Assembly (NCBI GenBank): GCA_031763025.1
Contig: JASSKH010000030.1
Location: 6,625,495-6,689,494 of the forward strand
Direction: 5' to 3'
DNA from: Macrocystis pyrifera
Taxonomy: Eukaryota; Sar; Phaeophyceae; Laminariales; Laminariaceae
DNA: 64,000 nucleotides
Positions 1-10,900 of the stretch are shown piece by piece. The notes below the pieces were generated by a model. It ran no database searches, was not told the origin of the DNA, and was given only the letters and a program-made list of their open reading frames with translations. Each line of letters begins with the position of its first letter. Position 1 is the first letter of the stretch. A program made the translations under genes and the position numbers.

Positions 1-176
1 GACATTGCTAGCACCAAGCGCGAAGCGCGGTGAGGTGTCGGGCGAGTCGCAAGAGGGGTGAGCTGCATCCTACTAGGAACCGCTTTGGATGCGGATTTTC
101 TTGCATATGGATGACAGCATCATCAATGAATTGATTTAATTTCTGGCGTGGAGGGGGGGGGGGGGGGGGGGGGGGG
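1..176 (-). repeat. Partial copy of poly-C-ended repeat family B, cut off by a G24 tract
   Basis: Bases 1-150 match part of a dispersed repeat whose longest copies are at 8785-9411 and 29285-29822 (the caccaagcgcgaagcgc, gaggtgt and cttgcatatg blocks are in the same order). The match stops at 'ctggcgtgg', where other copies continue 'ccacttccagagac', and a pure run of 24 G (153-176) follows. The left end lies outside the window. Confidence 0.75.
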
Positions 177-481
177 AATCGTGGTCCTAGCCGCGTTTCT
201 CGCCCGTTTTCGGACCGTTTCGTGTCCGGCTTGTGGTTGTGGTGAGGTTTGTGGTTAGAGAGCGTTAGAGAAGGTTAGAGGGGTTGGGTTGGGCTCGGTC
301 CACGGCCGTACCTTGATCTCGCCACGAAATGCCTCCTAAAATAGCCCGCAATCAACGAACAGCCCCTACCCTTTGGAAGATCCTACCGGACACACAACGT
401 GAATAATCCTCTTTTTCGGAGCTGTATGATATAATACTGATCTACAGTAGCTAATGCTGCCGGTATATATATATATATATA

Positions 482-805
482 TTTTTTTTTTCATCACTTT
501 TACTTTCCAGCCCACTCGCAGGAGGTTTTACCCTCGACGATCTTCTGGACAAGCCGTGGTCACAGGTGTCGTCCCTTCTCCCCCCCCGGTACGTGCCTTT
601 AGTTTTTATCGCGCATAGGGTTCAGCATTCCCACTGCTCGTCGATTTTCATCGAATGTACAGCTAACTCACGCTCTCGCGCTTTCCGCTTATCAATTTTT
701 TATGCAAGAAAAAGTCCCTACGAGCATGCACTCGGTGAGACTCGAACTCACGAAATTGATCTTGATAGGCTCGCGGACCACCTACCAAGCCACCGGGGAC
801 GCCGG
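482..805 (-). repeat. tRNA-derived SINE, copy 1
   Basis: Read on the minus strand, the element begins near 805 with a tRNA-like head: an A box resembling TGGCTTGGTAGGTGG, followed by a B box (GAGTTCGAGTCTC). About 230 bases of unrelated body follow, then GTGATGA and an A-rich tail (482-491 read as T on the plus strand). The same ~320-bp unit recurs at 59526-59864 and 60323-60660. An internal pol III promoter, a tRNA-like head and an A tail define a SINE. The parent tRNA is not identified. Confidence 0.85.
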
Positions 806-884
806 TTGGTATAGTCTGCAGCGGTCTATGATATTAATAGCACATGTTTTCCTGGGTTGGATCCGCACTATGATATGTATTATT
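806..884. repeat. Fragment of GATC-rich repeat family F
   Basis: Contains the block 'cctgggttggatc' with flanking bases like those in the longer copies at 1575-2075, 4140-4410 and 39130-39385. No coding potential is seen. Confidence 0.5.
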
Positions 885-1461
885 TGCGGGGGACCACAGT
901 ACATAGGACCAAACATTGTTAGTAAACATAGTTAAATATATACCCGAAGCTGATATATCGCGCGCGAGCAGCACGGCGCCCCTCGTTCTTGGGGGGGGTT
1001 TTGGCGAATCGGCCCCTCTGAAGACTACGGCAGGAGCTGCAGCTTGTGCTTTAGCAACTTGTATAGCTGTGATCAAGGCCTGGCGCGCCAGTCGGCGGGC
1101 ACTACGAGCGCTTCGGGAGCGAGGACACCCGAGCCCGCGGGCCCCACGTTTCTGGACGACGCCGCGGACTTCGAGCCCCCGGACTCCGAGGACGAGCGGC
1201 TGGCTACCGGGAAGGCCGCAGCACCGGCGGCCGAGGACCCGGGCAGTGCCCAGGCGCCCCCCCAACTACCTGGGGCGTGGACCTCCCTCTCGCCACAGGA
1301 GCAGGCGGCGGTGATCCAGTGCTGGGCCAACCAGAGAGGGGTCGTGAGCTTCGGGGTCGTCTGCCCGCAAACCGATGCCCCACACGGCGGCATCAAAAGG
1401 GCTGGCTTGGTAGATTTTTGTCTGTTCCGCATGTCCTATTTACTATGGTCCCCCGTAGATT
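885..1461. mobile_element. MITE family A copy carrying a GC-rich insert (Pack-MITE-like)
   Basis: The left half of MITE A is at 889-948 (cgggggaccacagtacatag through taaatatata). The right half is at about 1409-1461 (tttttgtctgttccgc, then tcctatttactatggtccc). Ordinary copies join these halves directly at ~110 bp. Here about 460 bp of GC-rich DNA separates them. The insert has an open plus-strand frame (1044-1420) that is Pro/Ala/Asp/Glu-rich and ends with the peptide LSPQEQAAVIQCWANQRGV. I do not recognise the peptide. Capture of a host gene fragment is an inference. Confidence 0.65.
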
Positions 1462-1572
1462 ATTACAGGGGACCATAGTAAATAGGACCAAATATTTCTA
1501 GTAAAAGTAGTTAAATATATAGAGTTTTGTCCGTGCCGTAGGTCCTATTTACTATGGTCCTCCGAAAATAGT
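1462..1572. mobile_element. MITE family A, complete copy directly abutting the previous element
   Basis: Terminal inverted repeats 'attacaggggaccatagta' and its mirror 'tactatggtcctccgaaaat' enclose an AT-rich middle. It follows the right terminus of the preceding composite copy with almost no spacer. Confidence 0.85.
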
Positions 1573-1574
1573 AT

Positions 1575-2075
1575 ATAGGTCATCACGTTGCCGGTGGGGG
1601 GAGCAGTATAATCTGCATGATCTATTTATACTGTAAGCACATGTTTCCTGGGTTGGATCTGTGCTATGAGCAAATCCTCAACACAACATACTTCGTGTGG
1701 GCAGGTTCGGGTCTGTAGATGATCTATATGTAGATGATCTATCTGTATATGATCTGTCTGTAGATGATCTGTCTGTAGATGATCTATCTGTAGATGATCT
1801 ATCTGTACATGATCTATCTGTAGATAATATATCTGTACATGATATATCTGTAGATGATCTATCTGTAGATGATTTATCTGTAGATGATCTATCTGTAGAT
1901 GATTTATCTGTAGATGATCTAGATGATCTGTAGATGATGGCGATCTATCTGTAGATGGTTTAGAGTATCTATCCGTAGATGATCTAGAGGATCTAGATGA
2001 TCTAGACTATCTATCTGTAGACGATATTGATTATCTATCTGTAGATCTATTTTGTAGATGATCTGTTTGATCTGT
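1575..2075. repeat. GATC-rich repeat family F with a 15-bp tandem array
   Basis: A unique-looking leader (cgttgccggtggggg, then cctgggttggatctg) is followed from about 1711 by more than 20 units of a 15-bp repeat close to gtagatgatctatct. One frame reads as repeated VDDLS. This is explained by the DNA repeat and is not treated as a gene. The leader is shared with 4190-4330 and 39190-39300. Confidence 0.8.
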
Positions 2076-2868
2076 CCGGTGTGTGGAACGCGTGACTGAG
2101 TACCTCCTCACGCGAAGACAAAAGCTGCCGCCAATGTTGCACATATGCTGTCCATATCCGTGCAGTGAACCCCCTTGGGACTCGCAGAAGGGCATCAAAA
2201 CAACCACAGTAGAAAGTGACGACTAAAGAAAAGGCCCAACGCGTGGTTGGGGGATGAATCAACTTGGGTGTCCGAGATACAACGCAAGGACTCGTATTAG
2301 ACGCGTAGCAATACATTCCTACGTTACCTTGGTTAATAGCACCAAATTTGTCAACCATTGTTTCGGTCGCTACGAATGGGATCTCAATACGAAGGGTTAA
2401 TGCATATGTACACGCAAAAGAAAAAAAAAACAACACGAGAAAAAACACAATTACCCCGGGGTGTCCTAGAAATTTCGAAAATTGCATTAGCGAAGCAGCC
2501 ACAACAACAAAACACCAAGGAAAACAACAAAAACACCAAGGAAAACAACAAAAACACCAAGAAAAACAACAAAAACACACGAAAAAAAAAAGAAGACAGA
2601 TAGCTAGAGAGAAATACATGACGAGAAGAAAAATTGACAAAAACATCATCATCCGTGAGATCGAGCATTTCGTTCGTTGAAATTCGTCATTTTTGCAAGC
2701 TGTGCGTGATAACTCAAATCTCTCGTACTACGTACGGGTTCTGTATGGCGCCTCGTGCAGGATACGTACGCCTCACCCTCCCTTATTGAGGGAAAAGACA
2801 TCACAAGCTGCGGAAGTCAGTTCATAAAAAAAACCTCAGCCTTGCCATCTTGAATACGTAGTCCGTAC
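2076..2868. other. No gene found; A-rich low-complexity stretch
   Basis: This stretch lies 3' of the last SNF2 exon found. It contains a short tandem aacaccaaggaaaacaac repeat at 2508-2575 that codes for low-complexity Lys/Gln on the plus strand and Cys/Phe on the minus strand. No SNF2 helicase-C motif is visible on the minus strand, so the remainder of that gene lies beyond the left edge or is absent. Confidence 0.4.
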
Positions 2869-3224
2869 CTCAAGGCTTGCCATCTTGCCGCAAACTTCCG
2901 TCCTGGCAACGTCCAGAAACTTCTGCGAGCGCCACAACCCTCCCATGATCTCCCTCGCTCTGTCCGTAAACGCGACCTGCACACACAGCGCAACCCCGCC
3001 CACACCGACAAAAAAAACACACACAAATGGGCCACAAGCGCACAACACAAAAAACAGACGAACAGACGAACAGACGACAGCAAAACGGCGCAACAAAACA
3101 CAGAAATGACTTGGACCGCCAAAAGAGCGCCGAGTGGGAGGGGGATAACGCCGCACTCACGCTCGGCAAAAGCTCCCGCCCGCTGCCACAACGTAAACTA
3201 CGTACAGAGTCACGGCCGGTGGCA

Positions 3225-3264
<40 letters not shown>

Positions 3265-3988
3265 CGGTGGCGGTGGCGGCGTATGACGAGGCGCTCCTGG
3301 CGTGGGTCAACCGAACCATACGGTTTCTTCTGCCGATCGAGCATTGTCCGTTGGATAAGCTTATCCGTTGGATGTCCTATCCAACGGATTTCTTATCCGT
3401 TGGATGGTCGCCACCAAAACGCGAGGGGGGAGCTCATGCTTTGAAGCTATGCGCATACAACATCCAAAAAAGGACGCAGCACCGCTGCTGTGTGGTGAAG
3501 AATCTCGAGTTCAGAGTTAAGGCGGGGCCATGTCCATACAGCGCGCGAGCTCAGGCCGACAGGTGGTCGTGTACGTCACCATGTTTTTCCTCCTTCCTGT
3601 AAACGCTCGCGTCGGATTTGGATTATAGTAGGCCATCGTCAACAGGCTGTCACGAAGCGCCAGGCAGATGGCAGAAAAAAAAAAAACATTCTATTACGGG
3701 GGTCCATAGTTAATAGGACCTATGGTATACATAAAAACCTATATATTTACCTATTTTTCCTAACAGTTATTAGGTCCTATTTACTATGGTCCCCCGTAAT
3801 ACCAAAAACCAACGCACGGAGCAACCGACAGCAGCCGCCCAAACGCGCATGGTCTTTGCCACTTCCTTCGCAAGATCCAAAACATCCCGCAGCAAAAAAA
3901 CAAGACCGAAGGGCACCCTACCTACCGCAAGCCGGAGCTAATATTTCCATGGCTCGAGGTGTGATATCCCCCAAACATCTATATCCAA

Positions 3989-4019
<31 letters not shown>

Positions 4020-4742
4020 CGGGGGGGAACTCCCACGCCCACGAGATGTCTGGTGGGGCACTCACTACCGGCTCATGGGCCGAGACCAAGGCAAACCGTA
4101 GTTCGCCGTTCGACGCATACACACGTTGCGTACATCATCGATGCCTACTTCATGATCTGCACATAGCACGTAGATCATTCGGGGCAGAGATATTCCTCAT
4201 CTACATGATCTGTATGATCTAGCTTGCGTTGCCGGGTGGGACCCATATAACAATCTGCATGACCAAGCACAGATTTCCTGGGTTGGATCTATCTGTATAC
4301 ACTAAGCAGATCCCGAACAACCTCTCACAGCGGCAGGTGATGAACTAGATCATCTAGATCATCATATATCTGTGTGCACTGTAGATTTGTAGATGTATCA
4401 TGATCCGCCCGTGAGAGGTGTGAACGTACCAGGGTACGTCTCGACCCCTTTTCGACCACCGCACCAGGTGCAGAAGCACATATACCTGACTCTGAAGTTC
4501 CGAGTAATTCATCCCCAAGAACGGCGGGTTGACATCAACATTAACTAACCGCTCTGTCCCGAGATATGAAGACCGTTTATATTGAACATACATATCCGGG
4601 ACAAGAGTGCCGTGAAGCCCAGCCAACTCGCCATCCAACAGTGGTCGTTACGTAGGCCATCTCCGTTTTTTTTTTTTTTTTTATACACGCGAAAAAAAAA
4701 AAAAAAAAAGAGTCTCGTCCAAACCAAAAGAGTATTACGTAC

Positions 4743-4794
<52 letters not shown>

Positions 4795-4799
4795 ATTAA

Positions 4800-4840
<41 letters not shown>

Positions 4841-4843
4841 TAA

Positions 4844-4912
<69 letters not shown>

Positions 4913-7900
4913 TAATACTACTATTATTACCGTTATTATTGCCCGTTTGTTTTAGTACTGCGCAGTACTAAAACAGGTATCTGACTCTAGCTCCACGTAA
5001 AAATTTGTCCCCCAAAAACATGAAAGGGGAAGATTAACCCTTTTCAATACTGCGGTGTACAGAAACCTAAAATTTGACTGTAATTTCCCAAGTGTTTAGT
5101 TAGTCCCCACGACGAAAAACAGGTCAAGATGGCCGCGTCCTCATCCTCCGGAAAAATGGGGAAATTATTTTTAAGGTTGACAGCGTTTCGTTCAAGCGAA
5201 GGGCGCGCGCGCACCCACTCCGACGTGATCATCCACAACTAGGAGCGCGTGGGATCTGTTTCCTGGGTCCGTGTCTCAAGGCTGAGTCCACCTCGAAAGT
5301 CGCATCTCCCTCGCAGAGCACAGCAGCCAGGACACAAACCCTCTGAGTCCTGAAGCTGCGTGCTCCCCCCCCCCCCCGGGCGCTCACCTCGGCAAAGAGT
5401 CGCTGGTCCTCCCGCTTATTCATCGGGTCCCGCAAGTTTTCCTGACAAAAAAAACGATCGCAAACAGACAACAAGACAAATCGAAAACAAAAAAAAAAAA
5501 ATGAACGAACGAACGAACGAACGAACGAACGAACGGACGGGACGTGACGTGGCCTGACGTGGCGTGGTTTTTTAGCGGATGACCCGAAACGAGCAGAGCG
5601 CTGGTGTCTCCTCCAACAAAAGCGATGGATGCGCGCGCGTGTCTGGCACAAGGCCTCCCGCCGAGCCATCATCATCCCTTTTTAGTTTAGGACCTCAGTC
5701 CCGCTCTTGGGGACAAAGCAGTCGAATTTCTGAGTAGTTTTTCCCCAAAACGGGACTGACTGCAGTCAGCACTAGACCGGTAAGGGTTAAGGAAGGACGG
5801 GTTCGGTCGGGTTGTCTGGTCTATCGCATCCCGCGCGCCGAACGCCGCACGGTGGAGCCTGAATGTTTCCTTCCGCGCCCCGTGAGACACTAAAAAAAGG
5901 GGGGAACAACATTCAGTCGCACAAAAAAAAAAAGCGCCGCAAGCTCTTCAAGGAAGGTTGCTGCCGCGCGCGGCGCCCGGCGCTGGTAGGTACGTATGGC
6001 GGAGCATCTGCCCACAACATTAGCACGTCATGCCTCCACGCGCCCCCCCCCTCTCACCGCTCCGTCTCGAAGGGTATGCGCGGTCAACGGTCAAAATGAC
6101 GAAGGAAGGCAACAAATGAGTACGCCCCCTGCCCCCCCCTCGCCCCCCCCGCCCCGTCTCGAGAGGGATGCGTGGTCAATGGTCAAATGACTAAGGCAAG
6201 CAACAAATGAGTACGCCCCCCTGCCCCCTGCCCCCTGCCCCCCCCCCCCCCCCCCCTCCCTCGACGCTTGTCATCCGTATGCAAGAAGGTCCGTCTCACA
6301 AGCGGTTCTTACGTATTACTATTACGGGGGTCCATAGTTAACGGGACCAAATTTTGTTAGTAAACATAGGCAAATATATAGGTTTTTATGTATACCATAG
6401 GTCCTATTAACTATGGACCCCCGTAATAGTAGGATGCAGCTCACCCTTCCTTCATGCGAGTCGCCGGACACACCTCACGGCGGTTCGCAAAGCTTGGAGC
6501 AAGTCATGTCTGCCCGGTCTGTAAAAAAAAAAAAACCCGACGTGCTTCGTCTGTGGTCATACATGACATGGAGTAAACCCCCACTTCCCGCGCCGAAAAA
6601 GACGCCTCTCATTGCGTGAGCTAGACAGCCAGAGTACCGCTTTTTTTTGTTTTGTTTTTTTTGGCGGTTACCACGGCTGGCGGTCGAGTTGGATCATTTT
6701 TGTGCGGCGAGAACATTTACTCCGCACAAGGGGGGTGATCGTATCATGCAGTGGGTATGTGGTGAGGCACCCACGAGGCAGTTACATAGTAAAACCCATT
6801 GCTGTCTCTGGAAGTGGCCACACCAGAAATTAAGTCAATTCATTGATGTTGTCATCCATATGCAACAAAATCCGCATCTAAAGCGGTTCTTAGTAGGACG
6901 TAGCTCACCCTTCATGCGACTCGCCCGACACCTCACGGCGCTTGGCAAAGCTTGGTGCAAGCAATGCCTGCCTGGTCGGTGAAAACCCGACGCGCTTCGT
7001 CTCGGTATTGTAGGGATGCGAGGGTCTATGGTCATACGACTACGGCCACGAATGATAATGAGTACACCCCCCCCCCCCCCCCCCCCCCCCCCCCCGCCCG
7101 GTCTGCCGGTCTGCCTCCACCTCCCCCTGTCCCGATATATCATGTGTACCTGCAGCAAGCAAGGGTGGTTTGCTATCTTCTGCAGCTTGGACACGGCCAC
7201 CAGCTGGCAGCAGAACGGGCACTTGGAGCACTTCTCGAGCGTGGGGTGGAACTTTCGGAAGAGCACCGCGCGGGGGTCTATTCCATCTCCACCTCCATCT
7301 CCGTCTCCCTTCCCGCCGCCGTCGTCCGCTGTATCGGCGAAGGGTACGTCGTAGCAGCAGCGGGCCCGTCGCGGCCCGCCCCCCGTCGCCCGCAATCGCA
7401 TGGTTCCTTCGCCCTGTTACAAAAATTGCCGGACGGAGAGGTGGAGATATTCACATGGGTGGAACGGGACGGGACGGGGGGACGGGGGGGACGTACTCAC
7501 GTATTGCATGGCCGTAGTCGTATGGCCATAGACCCTCGCATCCCTACAATGCCGGGACGGAGCACGTCGGGTTTTCACCGACCAGGCAGGCATTGCTTGC
7601 GCCAAGAGACGTGGGACGGGGACGGGGACGGGGGGGGCGGTAGTCGGGAAGCCCGAGGGGTGGAAACAAGGTCTGAGGCGGGCCGCATGCCCTAGCGGAC
7701 TAGACGCGGAACAGACCAACCAACTACATGGTACCTGCTCTGCACGATCCGATGATAACTTGTCGCAGGATCGAGGACGGCACTAAGCGCGGAGGCGCGA
7801 CCGCCCCCTCCCCCCCCCTCGTATCTCGATTCTGATGAGATCGGTTGCAATCAGACCCAAAGGCCACAGAACGGGACCCGTGCTGCCGTCCATCTCCGGT

Positions 7901-10900
7901 TCCGGTCTTGACTTTTGATCGCGTCGGGTTCCGGGTACAGCAACCGCTTCCCTCGGCGGTCCGTCGAGCCTCCCCAAGAGGGCCCTGGCTTTCTTCGCGC
8001 GAGGCGCCTTGCTTCACTCGAGCGGCAGTCTCCAAAGCCGTCGCATGGCGCTCAAAAAAACAGCAACACAGCACCCCTCACGATGATAATCTGGGGCATG
8101 TAGTGGAAACCGACAACCTAATTTTCAGAGTCATCGTTTTTGCTACCCGGCACCAGGGGCTGCCAACCCTCCCCCCCCCCCCCCTACAAGGGGGATGATC
8201 GTATCACGTAGTGTGTATATGGTGAGGCACCCACTAACATAGTAACCCCATTGCTGTCTCTGGAAGTGCCCACACCAGAAATTAAATCAATTCATTGATG
8301 CTGTCATCCATATGCAAGAAAACATCCGCCTCTAAAGCGGCTCTCAGTAGGATGCAGCTCACCCTTCATGCGACTCGCCCAACACCTCACGGCGCTTGGC
8401 AAAGCTTGGTGCAAGCAATGTCTGCCTGCTCGGTGAAAACCCGACGTGCTCCGTCCCGGCATTGTAGGGATGCGAGGGTCTATGGTCATACGTCTACGGC
8501 CATGCACGATAATGAGTACACCCCCCTCCCCCCTCATTATCGCTATCCTAGGAGATAGATATCTGATGATGGCCACAGGCGGCCAAACAGGAAAGGGATA
8601 AGATTAGCAAAAAGTTTCTACGCAATATATGGAAACAACGTAATGAGCGCCCAATTGTCGGTGTCTCTATTAGGAGTAGGAACGGTGCTCCGTCTCGAAA
8701 GGGATGCTTGGTCAATGGTCGAATGGCTAAGGCAAGCAACAAATGAGTACGCGCGCCCCCCCCCCCCCCCGCCTCCCCCTCATTATATATAGGTTGAGTT
8801 GGCGTCGGTTGGCAACGACACTGTAAAACATGCCGCTCACTCCTTGAGCTAGACAACCAGAGGGTACCGCTTTTTTTTTTTTTTGGCAGTCGGTCACAGC
8901 TGGTTGTCGAGTTAGATCATTTGTGCGAGGTGGAACAACGCCTACTCCGCACAACGGGGGAATGATCGTATCAAGTACCAGGTAATGTTTACGGTAAGGC
9001 ACCCAAGAGCCAGCTACATAGTACTATTCCCATTGCTGTCTCTGGAAGTGGCTAAATCAACTCATTGAGGCTGTCATCCATGTGCAAGTCCGCCTCAAAA
9101 GCGGTTCTTAGTAGGATGCAGCTAACCCTTCATGCGACTCGCCGGACATCTCACGGCGCTTCGCGCTTGGTGCAAGCAATGTTTGCCTGGTTGGTGAAAG
9201 CCCGACATGCTCCGTCCCGGCATTGTGGGGGTGCGAGGGTCTATGGTCATACGACTACGGCCATGCATGAAATCGAGTACATCTCTCCTATCGAGTACAC
9301 CCCCCCCCCCCCCTGGTCGGTGACAACCCGACGTGCTCCGTCCCGGCATTGTAGGGATGCGAGGGTCTATGGTCATACGACTACGGCCATGCATGATACT
9401 GAGTACACCCCCCCCCCCTTCGCCCCCGCCGCCCCCCCCTCATGCGTCACGGTCTGTCTTATAGCCGCGCTCAAACGCGGCAAAAACACCTTAAAACACG
9501 GGATAGATCAATCACGATCTGCAGTAGATCTGTACCCATAGATCATCTATAGATCCCAAGCTCCCGTTACGAAAAGCCGAAATACGTACACATATTTCAT
9601 CGTACAGACAGGGGTATCTCAGGAGACAGGTGCTACGAAACCCCCGTGGGGACTTCAGATAAAAAAAAAAAACTGGCGATTACAGAAACAAACGGTCACC
9701 GCGGGGAGGGGGAGGGCGGGGGGACGATACCAACCGCAGCCCGACTCACAATGCTGATAAGCCGCACGGCACGGGGGCAAACATGATCCTACCCGTACAC
9801 CATTTTCTTTCCATTTGTTTTGGGTTGCCAATTCGGGGCTCCAAAGGGGTGACGTAGATCATGCAGATTATACGGCTCTCCCACCCGGCAACATGAATGA
9901 ACTGCAGCGGATAGATCGTGCCACAGATCATACCACAGATCAGGAAAGTATCCGCCCTGAAAATATCTACCAGTCCTTTTACGGGGCACCATAGTAAACA
10001 GGACCTACGGTACACACAGAAACCTATACATTTTTACCTATTTTTTACCGATAATATTTGGTCCTATTTACTATGGCCCCCCCCCCCCGTAAATAGATGA
10101 TTTTTCTTCAAGCGGGGAATCGGTGTGGAGTGGTCTGTTCGCCCGTGTCAAAACATTTCGACGAGCTACTGACAGCGACGCCTCACCTCGCGAGCAGCTG
10201 AAACTCTGGAAGGGACAGCACGCTTTGGTACAGGTCGCGCTGCACCACGCTGAGGTCGCAGAAGACCACGGTGTCGGACTTGCCCTTCAGCACGTCCGAC
10301 AGCACCTCACCCTGAGCCCCGAACGCACCCGGTAGAAGACATGGGTCAGGGGGAGAGAGGGGGGGGGGGGTACACATTTATCGTGCATGGCCATAGTCGT
10401 ATAGCAGGGGGGGGGAAATCAAGCGCCCACACCGTGAGGCACGAGTGAAAAAACAAGAAGATGGACCGACCCATAAAACCGACTTCCGAACAGTCCCACA
10501 CGAACTCCACATCTTGAAGGAAGAAGCCGCGCGAGAAAACTTTGAGACCCATAAAAGAAAAAAAAGAATAGAAAAAAAAAGAGACCCTGTCGAACGCCAG
10601 GAAGGTCCACGCCCGCCATTTTTCTTTTTCCACCCCCCCCCTCTCGCGCATGCGGGCCCTCTCTCACCTTTGTGCGCCGGATCATGTTCTTCGAGCGGAT
10701 GGCATCGAGCTCTTTGAGGCGCTTCTCCCCCCGCCGCAGGTCGTGGTCGGTAGCGTTCATGGCTCGAGCGCGCTTGATAGGCTCCGAAAAATGCTCCGCG
10801 AATCGTGACTAGCGGAAGCGAGAGGCGGCGGGAGAGCGGCGGAGCGGAGGTGGGGGGGGGGGGGGGGGGGGGGGTACTCATTTCGTTGCCTGCCTTACAG

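Noticed and set aside
1697..1933. ORF of repeated VDDLS units
   Set aside because: Fully explained by a 15-bp DNA tandem repeat in family F. There are no flanking coding signals.
2047..2652. Hydrophobic Cys/Phe-rich minus-strand ORF, possible membrane protein or SNF2 3' end
   Set aside because: Made by an aacaccaagg tandem repeat and A-rich DNA. No helicase-C motifs.
3027..3602. 191-residue plus-strand ORF with poly-Ala
   Set aside because: Lies over a GGC repeat and antisense to SNF2 exon 10. No domain.
4582..4971. Poly-Ile/poly-Leu membrane-like ORF
   Set aside because: Translation of the ATT microsatellite.
5044..5675. Separate minus-strand gene at 5229-5675
   Set aside because: Only the 54-bp stretch 5388-5441 is supported, as SNF2 exon 9. 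The rest is intron with GAAC and C repeats.
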